This document shows, one piece after another, positions 18,425-26,970 of a DNA stretch of 58,055 bases. The position numbers and the translations under genes are program-made. The notes beneath the pieces are model-generated. The model worked only from the letters and a program-made list of their open reading frames with translations. It had not been told where the DNA came from and did not search any database. Position 1 is the stretch's first letter, and each line of letters opens with the position of its first letter. This stretch comes from an uncultured Bacteroidales bacterium (GTDB lineage: Bacteria; Bacteroidota; Bacteroidia; Bacteroidales; Bacteroidaceae): the NCBI GenBank assembly GCA_902778625.1, contig CACYYM010000016.1, positions 1 through 58,055 of the forward strand, given 5' to 3'.

Positions 18425-20359
18425 ATGGCAGATTTGAAAAACGTTGCCCCCCTGGCCGACTTCGATTGGGAAGCATACGAAAAGGGCGACAGCAACACAC
18501 AAGAGAGCCGCGAGGCTCAGACAGAGGCCTATGAAGGCTCTCTTAACAAGGTAAGTGACCACGACGTAGTCGACGGAACCGTCATCTCTATGAACAAGCG
18601 CGAGGTGGTGGTTAACATCGGCTTCAAGAGCGATGGTATCATACCTATGAGCGAATTCCGCTACAATCCCGACCTCAAGGTGGGCGACACCGTTGAGGTT
18701 TACATCGAGAACCAAGAAGACAAGAAAGGCCAGCTCATTCTTTCTCATAAGAAGGCTCGCGCATCTCGCTCTTGGGATCGTGTCAACGAAGCACTCAACA
18801 ATCAGGAAATCATCAAGGGCTACGTGAAGTGCCGCACTAAGGGCGGTATGATTGTCGACGTCTTTGGCATCGAGGCATTCCTGCCCGGCAGCCAGATCGA
18901 CGTGAAGCCCATCCGCGATTACGATATCTTCGTGGGCAAGACGATGGAGTTCAAGGTTGTCAAGATCAATCAGGACTACCGCAACGTCGTTGTCAGCCAC
19001 AAGGCTCTCATCGAAGCAGAGCTCGAGGCACAGAAGAAGGAAATCATCGGCAAGCTCGAGAAGGGTCAAGTGCTGGAGGGTGTCGTCAAGAACATCACCA
19101 ACTACGGTGTCTTCATCGACCTTGGTGGCGTGGACGGTCTCATCCACATCACAGACCTCAGCTGGGGCCGCGTAAGCGATCCGAAGGAGATTGTCGAGCT
19201 CGACCAGAAGATCAATGTTGTTATTCTCGACTTCGACGACGAGAAGAAGCGCATTGCTCTCGGCCTGAAGCAGCTCACTCCTCATCCTTGGGATGCTCTT
19301 GATCCCAACCTCAAGGTGGGCGACCATGTGAAGGGCAAGGTTGTCGTTATGGCCGACTACGGTGCATTCGTCGAGATTGCTCCTGGCGTAGAAGGTCTTA
19401 TCCACGTCAGCGAAATGTCTTGGAGCCAGCACCTTCGCAGCGCTCAGGACTTCATGAAGGTGGGCGACGAGGTAGAAGCAGTCATCCTCACTCTCGACCG
19501 CGAAGAGCGCAAGATGTCTCTCGGCATCAAGCAGCTCAAGGACGATCCCTGGGAGAACATCGAAGAGAAGTATCCCGTTGGCAGCAAGCACACTGCTAAG
19601 GTTCGCAACTTCACCAACTTCGGCATCTTCGTTGAGATTGAAGAAGGCGTTGACGGCCTCATTCACATCAGCGACCTCAGTTGGACCAAGAAGATCAAGC
19701 ACCCCAGCGAGTTCACTCAGATTGGTGCTGAGATCGAGGTTTGCGTTCTCGAGATTGACAAGGCCAACCGCCGTCTCTCTCTCGGTCACAAGCAGCTCGA
19801 GGAGAATCCTTGGGATGTATTCGAGACAGTCTTCACCGTTGACAGCATTCACGAAGGCACTATCGTCGAGATGCTCGACAAGGGCGCAGTCATCCAGCTC
19901 GAGTATGGCGTGGAAGGCTTCGCTACTCCCAAGCACCTCGTTAAGGAAGACGGCACTCAGGCTCAGAAGGGCGAGAAGCTGCAGTTCAAGGTGATTGAGT
20001 TCAACAAGGACAGCAAGCGCATCATCCTCTCTCACAGCCGCATCTTCGAGGACGTGCAGCGTGCAGAAGCTCGCGAGGCTCGTGAGGCCAAGAAGGCTAC
20101 TCGCAAGGCCGCTCCGAAGGAAGAGCCCGTTGTTCAGAACCAGGCAGCCAGCACAACGCTTGGCGACCTCGACGCTCTGGCAGAGCTCAAGGCTAAGATG
20201 GCCGAGACAGCTGAGGCAAAGCCAAAGGCAAAGAAGGCTACCAAAAAGGCAGAGCCCAAGGCAGAAGAGCCTGCAGCTGAGCCCGTAGCTGAAGAGCCCA
20301 AGGCTGAACCCGTTGCAGAGGCAGAAGCTCCTGCAGCTGAGCCAAAAGCAGAGGAATAA
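18425..20359 (+). CDS. rpsA: 30S ribosomal protein S1
   Basis: The 644-residue protein contains six S1/OB-fold repeats. Clear ones are around GTVISMNKREVVVNIGFKSDG, GVVKNITNYGVFIDLGGVDG, GKVVVMADYGAFVEIAPGVEG and AKVRNFTNFGIFVEIEEGVDG, each followed by LIHITDLSW-like segments. S1 binds mRNA on the small subunit and aids initiation, important in Bacteroidota where Shine-Dalgarno use is weak. The C-terminus (about 560-644) is a low-complexity Ala/Lys/Glu/Pro tail, longer than in proteobacterial S1. The gene has a strong promoter and a strong terminator and appears to be monocistronic. Confidence 0.97.
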   Translation: MADLKNVAPLADFDWEAYEKGDSNTQESREAQTEAYEGSLNKVSDHDVVDGTVISMNKREVVVNIGFKSDGIIPMSEFRYNPDLKVGDTVEVYIENQEDKKGQLILSHKKARASRSWDRVNEALNNQEIIKGYVKCRTKGGMIVDVFGIEAFLPGSQIDVKPIRDYDIFVGKTMEFKVVKINQDYRNVVVSHKALIEAELEAQKKEIIGKLEKGQVLEGVVKNITNYGVFIDLGGVDGLIHITDLSWGRVSDPKEIVELDQKINVVILDFDDEKKRIALGLKQLTPHPWDALDPNLKVGDHVKGKVVVMADYGAFVEIAPGVEGLIHVSEMSWSQHLRSAQDFMKVGDEVEAVILTLDREERKMSLGIKQLKDDPWENIEEKYPVGSKHTAKVRNFTNFGIFVEIEEGVDGLIHISDLSWTKKIKHPSEFTQIGAEIEVCVLEIDKANRRLSLGHKQLEENPWDVFETVFTVDSIHEGTIVEMLDKGAVIQLEYGVEGFATPKHLVKEDGTQAQKGEKLQFKVIEFNKDSKRIILSHSRIFEDVQRAEAREAREAKKATRKAAPKEEPVVQNQAASTTLGDLDALAELKAKMAETAEAKPKAKKATKKAEPKAEEPAAEPVAEEPKAEPVAEAEAPAAEPKAEE

Positions 20360-20381
20360 ACAACATTCCAATAAGCAATGA

Positions 20382-20420
20382 CAGCCCCGACCCCAATAAA
20401 GGGGTGGGGGCTTTTTCTTT
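20382..20420 (+). terminator. Strong intrinsic terminator of rpsA
   Basis: AGCCCCGACCCC pairs with GGGGTGGGGGCT around the loop AATAAA (20382-20411), with one internal G/G mismatch, followed by a run of T residues. Confidence 0.92.
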
Positions 20421-20462
20421 CTTCCATGAGCATAGCGAATTAACTTCCAATACAAATTTATT

Positions 20463-21374
20463 TTGATTTTTGAGTTAAACATATTGGGTTGCGGCTCTGC
20501 AAAGCCCACCACGCGTCACCAGCCAACCTCGCAGATACTGAATGTGAGGGGCAAATTCTTCATGATTGATTGTGGCGAAGGCGCACAGGCTCAGATGCAG
20601 CGGATGGGGCTCTCGATGATGAACATCGGGCACATTTTCATCAGCCACAATCATGGCGACCACGTCTTCGGGCTGCCTGGACTGATAGGCACGATGGACT
20701 TGTTGGGAAGAACAGCCGAGCTCCACATTCATGGGCCGCAGCAAGTTGTCGAGCTGCTTCAGTTCCTCATGAGCACTTACTACGCGGAGATTCAGTACAA
20801 AGTGCTCTTCCATCCTGTTGACGTAAGCAAGCATGAACTCATCTTCGAAGACCGAAGCATCACCGTTTACAGCATTCCCCTCCAGCATCGCATTCCCTCG
20901 GTCGGCTTTCTTTTCAGGGAGAAACCCAATTTGCCGCACATCAGAAGGGAGATGATTGATGCCTACAATATTCCCGTCAGCCAGATCAACAACATCAAGG
21001 CTGGAGCTTCGTGGACCACTGAAGACGGCACCGTTATTCCTCACGAAAAGTTGACCACTCCGGCTACGCCTTCCCGTTCATTTGCTTATTGCAGCGACAC
21101 CATCTATTTGCCTGAGTTAAAGAGTGTTATTGATGGCGTCGATTTGCTTTATCACGAAGCCACTTACTTCCATGAACGCGCACTTAGAGCAGAGCAAACC
21201 TGTCATACGACAGCCCTCCAAGCAGCCACTTTGGCTCGAGATGCAAGGGTAGGGCAGCTCTGCATCGGTCACTTCAGTGCCTCCATCAAGGACGAAGCAG
21301 CTCTCCTTGCTGAGGCTCAGAGCGTCTTCCCCAACACCATACTTGCCAACGAGGGACTTGTCATCAGCATTTAA
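20463..21374 (+). CDS. rnz: Ribonuclease Z (tRNA 3'-endonuclease)
   Basis: The 303-residue metallo-beta-lactamase fold carries the zinc motif SHNHGDHVFG (HxHxDH) near residues 61-70. An upstream DCGEGAQ and later HEATY and GHFSA histidine segments complete the site. It removes the 3' trailer of tRNA precursors. The best start is a TTG at 20463 (MIFELNILGCGSAKP): the frame is closed upstream by TAG at 20433 with no ATG or GTG between, and the family needs the LGCGSA strand at the start. No promoter was recognised in the short gap after the rpsA terminator. Confidence 0.93.
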   Translation: MIFELNILGCGSAKPTTRHQPTSQILNVRGKFFMIDCGEGAQAQMQRMGLSMMNIGHIFISHNHGDHVFGLPGLIGTMDLLGRTAELHIHGPQQVVELLQFLMSTYYAEIQYKVLFHPVDVSKHELIFEDRSITVYSIPLQHRIPSVGFLFREKPNLPHIRREMIDAYNIPVSQINNIKAGASWTTEDGTVIPHEKLTTPATPSRSFAYCSDTIYLPELKSVIDGVDLLYHEATYFHERALRAEQTCHTTALQAATLARDARVGQLCIGHFSASIKDEAALLAEAQSVFPNTILANEGLVISI

Positions 21375-21391
21375 TGGCAGGGACAACGTCC

Positions 21392-21566
21392 AACTAAGCG
21401 TGGTGAGTTGATTAATTTAACGTGGTGAGTTGATTAACTTAACGTGGTGAGTTGATTAACTTAACGTGGTGAGTTTTTCATCCCCGCAGGCGGCGTTTTC
21501 ATCCCCGCGTGCGGCGTTGACCATTTCCGCGTGCGGCGATTGCTATCCCCGCGTGCGGCGTTTTTT
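21392..21566. repeat. Compound array: four AT-type then four GC-type dyad units in 22-bp phase
   Basis: Units start at 21392, 21414, 21436 and 21458 (AACTTAACGTGGTGAGTT type). Without loss of register, GC-rich units follow at 21480 (21 bp long), 21501, 21523 and 21545 (ATCCCCGCGTGCGGCGTT type). The second type has the dyad CCGC-GT-GCGG, keeping the central GT of TTAAC-GT-GTTAA. The array ends 31 bp before the -33 box of the next promoter. Confidence 0.92.
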
Positions 21567-21597
21567 TGCGTCTTATTCCAGAAAAATCGATGAAAGC

Positions 21598-21628
21598 TTT
21601 GCCGTGTGGCAAGAAATCACTAAATTTG
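21598..21628 (+). promoter_or_regulatory. Promoter of the Lys/Glu-rich secreted protein gene
   Basis: TTTG at 21598-21601, a 19-bp spacer and TAAATTTG at 21621-21628 fit the Bacteroidota consensus, with the ATG 48 bp downstream. Confidence 0.75.
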
Positions 21629-21676
21629 TGCCCGATATCTTATTGAATAATGTATATTGAAAATTGAATATTGACT

Positions 21677-23107
21677 ATGAAAGCTATTCTGAAGTCCATA
21701 TTTGTCTGCTTCCTGTTGCAGACTTTGATGCTCGGCTTGGGTAATTCCTCTGCTTCGGCTCAGGCGCTCTACACCAATCCCGACACCATTCAGAAGTACC
21801 TGAAGGACCGCATTACGGACGTGAAGGAGCAACTGAAAGCTACACGTACTCAACTCAAGGAAGAGGAAAGAACGCTCCGTACACTCAATCGCGACCTTGA
21901 GAAATCGCGTACTCAAGCTCAGCGCGACAAGATGAAACTCAAGGAAGCCAAGCGCAACGGCAAGTACTACGAGGTGAAGCCCTACATTCCCGAAGAGCTT
22001 CAGGGCGACGTGGAAGCAAAGATAAAAGCCGCTAAGGAGGCGAAGGCAGCTAAACAGCGTGAAATAAAGCAGAAAGAAGCTGATAAGAAAGCAGAGGCAA
22101 AGGCTGCCAAAGACGCAGAAAAAGAGGCTAAAAAGCAGGAGAAAGAGCAGCTGAAGGCTTCGAAAAAGAAGCAATCTGCTCGTGCTAAGGAGAAGGAAGC
22201 CGAGAAGAAAGCTCAGGAAGAAGCTGCCAAGAATGCAGAGAAGGCCGAAGCTGCAGAGAAGGCTGACCCAGAGAAGGCTGACGGCAAGAAAGATGTCAAA
22301 GCTGACGACAAGAAAGATGTCAAAGCTGACGGCAAGAAAGACGCTCTACCCAAAGACAAAGAACTGGAGCCCAAAGCCGATGGCAAAAAAGATATAAAGA
22401 CAGACAAGCCCGGCAAGATTGAAGGTTCAGAGAAGACAGACAAGCCCGGCAAGATTGATGGTTCGGAGAAGACAGACAAGCCTGGCAAGATTGAAGGTTC
22501 GGAGAAAATAGGCACCCCAAAAGATTCTAAAGATTCAAAGGAGCCTAAAGACACTAAGGGCTCTGTAGATCCCAAAGACCCCAAAGACCCCAAAGCCAAG
22601 GCTCCTGCTGGCAAAACCCCTTCAGGAACCGATAAGGACGAACCTGCTGGCAAAACCCCTAATGGAAAGGAAAAGGCAGAACCTGCAGGCAAACCTTCTG
22701 TTGGAAAGGATAAGGCCGAGCCAGTAGGTAAGGGCAAGGCTGCCCCCAAGAAGTCTGAGCGCGAACTTGAAAAAGAAGCCGAAGAAAAGGAGAAAGCTGC
22801 TGAAAAAGAAGAAAAAGAAAAGGAAAAAGCCGTGAAAGCAGCCTTGAAGGATGCTGACAAGAAGGCTAAAGAAGCAGAGCAGCGTGCTAAGGAATCGGAA
22901 GCAAAAGCAAAGGCTAAGACTCAGGAAATGGAAGAGAAAGTCGAGTCCTCTGAAGAGTCTGAAGAGGTCGAATCCGAAGAAGTGGAAGAAGCAAAGCCCA
23001 AGCGTAAGTACTCCGTTCGCGCTGAACGTCAAAAGGCTGCAAAGAAGAGCAAGGACAGCGAGGCAGAAGAGAAGACAGAAGACAGTAAGGAAGACAAATC
23101 TGAATAA
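21677..23107 (+). CDS. Exported Lys/Glu/Ala-rich low-complexity protein with 12-residue tandem repeats
   Basis: The 476-residue protein starts at the ATG at 21677. It has a signal peptide (hydrophobic core about 5-25, ending SASAQA) and then a coiled-coil-like stretch (about 40-110). The rest is highly charged low-complexity sequence dominated by Lys, Glu, Ala and Asp. Near the middle lie three 12-residue repeats, TDKPGKIEGSEK (one with Asp for Glu), preceded by three copies of a KADGKKDV-like unit, and later PAGKTP-type repeats. It has no known domain. It could be a periplasmic spacer or envelope-associated protein, but the charge alone does not define a function. It is the first gene of the cluster ending at 26964. 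Confidence 0.7.
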   Translation: MKAILKSIFVCFLLQTLMLGLGNSSASAQALYTNPDTIQKYLKDRITDVKEQLKATRTQLKEEERTLRTLNRDLEKSRTQAQRDKMKLKEAKRNGKYYEVKPYIPEELQGDVEAKIKAAKEAKAAKQREIKQKEADKKAEAKAAKDAEKEAKKQEKEQLKASKKKQSARAKEKEAEKKAQEEAAKNAEKAEAAEKADPEKADGKKDVKADDKKDVKADGKKDALPKDKELEPKADGKKDIKTDKPGKIEGSEKTDKPGKIDGSEKTDKPGKIEGSEKIGTPKDSKDSKEPKDTKGSVDPKDPKDPKAKAPAGKTPSGTDKDEPAGKTPNGKEKAEPAGKPSVGKDKAEPVGKGKAAPKKSERELEKEAEEKEKAAEKEEKEKEKAVKAALKDADKKAKEAEQRAKESEAKAKAKTQEMEEKVESSEESEEVESEEVEEAKPKRKYSVRAERQKAAKKSKDSEAEEKTEDSKEDKSE

Positions 23108-23111
23108 TATC

Positions 23112-23768
23112 ATGCAATCACTGATTATCCCTAAACTTGCACAAACGGTTGCTTCAGCAACTGACATCCCTGCCGCTTTGCTTGCTGCAGGCATTAACTA
23201 TACGCCCATCACCAACGTCAACTGGCCTGAAAGCTATCCCTATAAGCCCAAGGTTGAGTTCGCTGCTGCCCATGATGGCGAAGCACTCTTGCTGCACTAT
23301 CGTGTTGAGGAGCAAAGCGTTAGGGCTGTGGCTCAGCAGGACCATCAGCACATCTGGGAAGACGCTTGTGTGGAGTTCTTCATCATGCCCGTCGAGGCAG
23401 ATGGTCTCTATTATAATCTCGAATGCAATTGCACGGGCAAGCTCATCGTAGCTGTAGGTAAAGACAGAAACGGACGTGTGCCTGCTCCATTGCAAGTGAT
23501 GCAAGGCGTTGACCGTTGGGCTTCGCTTGGCACCGAGCCATTCGACGTTCGCGAAGAGCCTACGAAATGGGAAGTAGCGCTTCGTGTGCCCATCACGACC
23601 TTCTTCAAGCACAAACTTGGGAGCTTCGACGGACTGAAGGCAAAGGGCAACGTCTATAAGTGTGGCGACAATCTGCCTGTTCCTCACTTCATCAGTTGGA
23701 ACCCCATCAAGACGGAGAATCCCGACTTCCATCGTTCCGAGTTCTTCGGAGAAATGACATTCGAATGA
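23112..23768 (+). CDS. CBM9-like carbohydrate-binding domain protein
   Basis: The 218-residue protein starts at the ATG at 23112, 4 bp after the preceding stop. It resembles the family-9-like carbohydrate-binding module found as small stand-alone proteins in Bacteroidota. The pattern includes KVEFAAAHDGEALLLHYRV, HIWEDACVEFFI, YYNLECNCTGKL, a central PTKWEVALRVP and a C-terminal PHFISWNPIKTENPDFHR. No signal peptide is evident. The ligand and role are unknown. The last codons overlap the next gene by 4 bp (ATGA), indicating an operon. Confidence 0.75.
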   Translation: MQSLIIPKLAQTVASATDIPAALLAAGINYTPITNVNWPESYPYKPKVEFAAAHDGEALLLHYRVEEQSVRAVAQQDHQHIWEDACVEFFIMPVEADGLYYNLECNCTGKLIVAVGKDRNGRVPAPLQVMQGVDRWASLGTEPFDVREEPTKWEVALRVPITTFFKHKLGSFDGLKAKGNVYKCGDNLPVPHFISWNPIKTENPDFHRSEFFGEMTFE

Positions 23769-24667
23769 GCCTCAAGCAGCGCGTTCTTGCTACAATGAAA
23801 TCTCGTGACACAGAGGGCAACTTCGAACTCTACGTCACTCGCACCCCAGGCTATCTTTGGGCGCTGTTCTTTCGTTGGCTGCATGTTCACCCCATTGTGG
23901 TAACGCTGCTGAGCATCGTCATTGGCTGTGCTTCTGCTTATTTCTTTGCCTCCAGCGACCTTCGCTACAACCTCATCGGCATGTTCATGCTCATCTGGGC
24001 AAACTGGTACGATTGTGCCGACGGACAACTGGCAAGGATGACAGGAAAGACGACACTCATCGGTCGAGTCCTTGATGGCTTTGGCGGCGAGTTGTGGTTC
24101 ATCTGCATTTACATCGGTATAGCTATCAGGCTTTATCCCGTTTGGGGCTTCTGGATATTCCTCATCATTCTTTGGGCAGGCTTCTATTGCCATTCGCGTC
24201 AATGCGGCATAGCAGACTATTACCGCAATGTTCATCTTTGGGCAACGCTGGGACAGGAACACAGCGAGCTCGACACATCTGTCGAACAGCAAAGACGAAT
24301 GGAGAGCCTCAAGTGGAACAAGAAAGAGTGGTTCGAGAAGTTCTATCTCTTCTTTTATGTCCGCTACATGCGTACGCAGGAACGACAGACACCAGAGTTC
24401 CAGTTGCTGCGACCTCTGATAGAGAAGCTGCCCATAGACGATCCCGTTCGACAGCAGTTCCGCAAGGAAAGTCTGCCACTGATGCCGCTCTGCAACATCC
24501 TGACCTTCGACACTCGCGTCATTGTTCTCTTCATTTCAACGCTCATCGGATATCCCTGGATTTATTTCATTTTCGAGATGACTGTGCTCGAAGCCTTGCG
24601 ACTCTATACCATCCATCGTCACGAATCCTTCAGCCATAAGCTGCATCAAAAACTTTGTGCAATATGA
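23765..24667 (+). CDS. CDP-alcohol phosphatidyltransferase family membrane protein
   Basis: The 300-residue protein begins at the ATG that overlaps the preceding TGA. It has several membrane segments and the CDP-alcohol phosphotransferase signature DCADGQLARMTGKTTLIGRV followed by LDGFGGE. The first three acidic positions and the AR pair of DxxDGxxAR...GxxxDxxxD are present. The last Asp of the strict pattern is Gly followed by Gly and Glu, so it may be shifted. Such enzymes transfer a phospho-alcohol from CMP to lipid or polyol acceptors. The next gene encodes an IspD/TarI-type cytidylyltransferase and overlaps by 4 bp. This suggests that the pair makes and then uses a CDP-alcohol; the alcohol itself cannot be read from the sequence. 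Confidence 0.82.
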   Translation: MSLKQRVLATMKSRDTEGNFELYVTRTPGYLWALFFRWLHVHPIVVTLLSIVIGCASAYFFASSDLRYNLIGMFMLIWANWYDCADGQLARMTGKTTLIGRVLDGFGGELWFICIYIGIAIRLYPVWGFWIFLIILWAGFYCHSRQCGIADYYRNVHLWATLGQEHSELDTSVEQQRRMESLKWNKKEWFEKFYLFFYVRYMRTQERQTPEFQLLRPLIEKLPIDDPVRQQFRKESLPLMPLCNILTFDTRVIVLFISTLIGYPWIYFIFEMTVLEALRLYTIHRHESFSHKLHQKLCAI

Positions 24668-25377
24668 AGCAGAGCCACAACATAGCACTCATCTTGGCTG
24701 GCGGAACGGGCGAGCGAATGCATGCCTCTGTGCCAAAGCAGTTCATGGAGATAGATGGCGAATCGGTCATCCTTCATACGATGAAAGCTTTTCAGCAGCA
24801 CCCTCTCATTCATGAGATATATCTCGTTTGCACATCCGAATGGGAAGGCTTTGCGCGACAAGAGGCAGAACGCGGAGGAATCAGCAAGCTGAGTGGCATC
24901 ATTCGTGCCGGAGAAAGCAGTTTTGCTTCAGCTCGCAACGGTATCGAACATTTGGCAGAAGTCAAAACAGATACTGATGCCATTGTTCTCGTTCACGATG
25001 CTGTGCGACCCCTTATTACACAAGACATCATCAGCCGAAACATAGCCGTTTGCCTGACCCGAGGTAATGCCATTACGGCTCTTCCGAGCTATGAAGCATA
25101 TCTCGTGACAGACAATGGCAGCACTTCCGACAGCTTCATGCCTCGAGAGGGCTTGATGCGAGCACAGACGCCTCATACATTCCCGCTTGCTGCGCTTTAT
25201 CAGATGATGCAACTCGCAAAGGAGCACAACATCAACGAATCGCAGAGCATCTTCACCCTTGCTGGAGAACTGGGCGTCACGCCTCTGCATATCGCCAAAG
25301 GCGACTTGCGCAACTTCAAGATAACAGAGCAATCGGATATCCTCATCTATCGTGCCTTGAAAGCACTCGAAGAATGA
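24664..25377 (+). CDS. ispD: IspD/TarI-family cytidylyltransferase
   Basis: The 237-residue protein starts at ATG 24664 (4-bp overlap). It carries the nucleotide-binding ALILAGGTGERM with VPKQF, the segment IVLVHDAVRPLI and RAQTPHTFPL, all diagnostic of the 2-C-methyl-erythritol-4-phosphate / ribitol-5-phosphate cytidylyltransferase family. IspD catalyses the CTP-dependent step of the MEP isoprenoid pathway. TarI-type members make CDP-ribitol or related compounds. Adjacency to a CDP-alcohol phosphotransferase favours a CDP-alcohol role or a double use. The gene symbol is therefore provisional. Other MEP genes are not in the window. Confidence 0.8.
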   Translation: MKQSHNIALILAGGTGERMHASVPKQFMEIDGESVILHTMKAFQQHPLIHEIYLVCTSEWEGFARQEAERGGISKLSGIIRAGESSFASARNGIEHLAEVKTDTDAIVLVHDAVRPLITQDIISRNIAVCLTRGNAITALPSYEAYLVTDNGSTSDSFMPREGLMRAQTPHTFPLAALYQMMQLAKEHNINESQSIFTLAGELGVTPLHIAKGDLRNFKITEQSDILIYRALKALEE

Positions 25378-26108
25378 TTTACTACTTCTCAGGAACCGGT
25401 AACAGCCTCTATGTGGCTCGACATCTTGCCGATGCACTTGGCGAGAGGCTTTGTCCAATGACTTTGCCTGCACCGACCAATGACGAGGTGATAGGCCTTG
25501 TTTTTCCCGTCTATGGTTGGGGCATACCGAATGTTGTGGAGCAGTTTGCCCGTAATATGCGGTTCGAGAGTTGCTATCTCTATGCCGTCATGACTTGTGG
25601 CGACGATATGGGCTATGCCGATGAAGTCTTGGAGAAGGCTTTAGGAAGGAAGCTCGATGCGGCTTTCTCTGTGCTGATGCCCGATGTTTATGTCTGCTTG
25701 CCAGGCTTCGATGTCGATAGCAAAGAGGAGTGTAAAGAGAAGTTCGCACAGGAAGAATTTTCTGTAAAGGAAATTGCGGCTTGCATTAAAGAACGTAAGC
25801 AAGTTCGAAAACTGAAGCGCGGACCTTTCCCATGGACAAAGACCTACGTCATCCGTCCTTTGTTCAATCGCTACCTCGTGACGGACAAGTATTTCCGTGT
25901 TGATGCTTCTAAATGTATTTCGTGCGGGAGATGCCAAAAGATGTGTCCTGTAGGTAACATCCTGATAGTCGATGAGGTCCCTCAATGGCAGAAGCATTGT
26001 AGCGGTTGCCTCGCTTGCTATCATGCTTGTCCGCATCACGCCATAAACTTCGGCAAGATGACACAAAAGAAAGGTCAGTACAATCTAATGAAACAGCTTC
26101 ATGAATAA
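25374..26108 (+). CDS. EFR1-type flavodoxin/ferredoxin fusion
   Basis: The 244-residue protein has an N-terminal flavodoxin-like fold with IYYFSGTGNSLYVAR (FMN phosphate loop, residues 2-16) and GLVFPVYGWGIP. The C-terminal part has two 4Fe-4S motifs: CISCGRCQKMCPVG and CSGCLACYHACPH. This is the layout of EFRO/EFR1 proteins, small electron carriers of anaerobes with poorly known partners. It overlaps the cytidylyltransferase gene by 4 bp and the nuclease gene by 8 bp. A partner requiring low-potential electrons is not obvious among the neighbours. Confidence 0.87.
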   Translation: MIYYFSGTGNSLYVARHLADALGERLCPMTLPAPTNDEVIGLVFPVYGWGIPNVVEQFARNMRFESCYLYAVMTCGDDMGYADEVLEKALGRKLDAAFSVLMPDVYVCLPGFDVDSKEECKEKFAQEEFSVKEIAACIKERKQVRKLKRGPFPWTKTYVIRPLFNRYLVTDKYFRVDASKCISCGRCQKMCPVGNILIVDEVPQWQKHCSGCLACYHACPHHAINFGKMTQKKGQYNLMKQLHE

Positions 26109-26964
26109 TAAGTTCCTTAAAACGCTCCTGCCCATATTGGTTCTCGTGGCGCTCTTGTTTGCGCAGAAGTATTTGAATAGAGAAACGCCTTCAGAAGAAG
26201 CTCCAGTAACGGAGGAGACGGTTTCGTCGAATGAATTTAACGCAGCCCAAGCTTCCCTTCCTGCAGAAGAACTCGGAGATGAGGCTCCTGTTGTTGCTGA
26301 CTCAAAGGGCACCATTCTTGTCGAGCACGAAGGCTTCTCTCTGCTTTACGACACCAAGACGATGTGTCCTCTTTGGGTTGCATGGGAACTGACGGCTGCA
26401 GAGACGCGTGGCAAAGTGTCAAGACAAAACGTCGAATTCAAAGAAGATGAGTCCGTTCCGAAGCAGTATCAAGTCGCTTCGTGGGACTATAATGGTGGCC
26501 AGTACGGACGAGGTCACATGTGTCCTGCAGGTGATATGAAATGGAGCCAGCAGGCCATGCAAGACTGTCACTACATGACCAACATTTGTCCGCAGAATGC
26601 TGAGCTGAACAAGGTTTGGTGGGAGCACCTGGAACGCGCTTGTCGCGACTGGGCAAGAAAGGACGGAAGCGTTCAAATCGTCTGTGGTCCCGTCTTTCCC
26701 GAGAACCCGAAACACTTTGGCAAGAAGCACAGAATGGCGGTTCCAAAAGGCTTCTATAAAGTTGTTCTTTCGCTGAAGAAGGGCAAGGAGAAAGCCATCG
26801 GTTTCTACTACACCAACGACGATGCCCCGCAACCCATGGAAGATGCTGTGCGGAGCGTCGATGACATAGAACACATGACCGGCTTCGACTTTTTCTCCTC
26901 GCTGCCCGACAGCCAGGAAGACCGCCTCGAGGCTATGACCGACCTCCGCGTTTGGGACAAATAG
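26101..26964 (+). CDS. Membrane-anchored or secreted DNA/RNA non-specific endonuclease (NUC1/NucA family)
   Basis: The 287-residue protein has an N-terminal hydrophobic helix (about 5-22, FLKTLLPILVLVALLF) that can act as an uncleaved anchor or signal. It continues with an acidic Glu/Ala-rich linker and the beta-beta-alpha-metal nuclease domain. The active site is YGRGHMCPAGDMKWS (family DRGH motif, His as base), followed by MTNICPQNAELNKVWWEHLE with the metal-binding Asn, and VCGPVF. It would cleave DNA and RNA outside the cytoplasm, for defence, nutrient recovery or biofilm DNA turnover. It is the last gene of the rightward cluster and ends 7 bp from the convergent thioesterase gene. Confidence 0.88.
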   Translation: MNNKFLKTLLPILVLVALLFAQKYLNRETPSEEAPVTEETVSSNEFNAAQASLPAEELGDEAPVVADSKGTILVEHEGFSLLYDTKTMCPLWVAWELTAAETRGKVSRQNVEFKEDESVPKQYQVASWDYNGGQYGRGHMCPAGDMKWSQQAMQDCHYMTNICPQNAELNKVWWEHLERACRDWARKDGSVQIVCGPVFPENPKHFGKKHRMAVPKGFYKVVLSLKKGKEKAIGFYYTNDDAPQPMEDAVRSVDDIEHMTGFDFFSSLPDSQEDRLEAMTDLRVWDK

Positions 26965-26970
26965 GGGGAA

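Noticed and set aside
22213..22860. Ser/Phe-rich minus-strand frame opposite the Lys/Glu-rich gene
   Set aside because: It is the mirror of a low-complexity coding region (Lys/Glu codons read as Phe/Leu/Ser) without independent signals.
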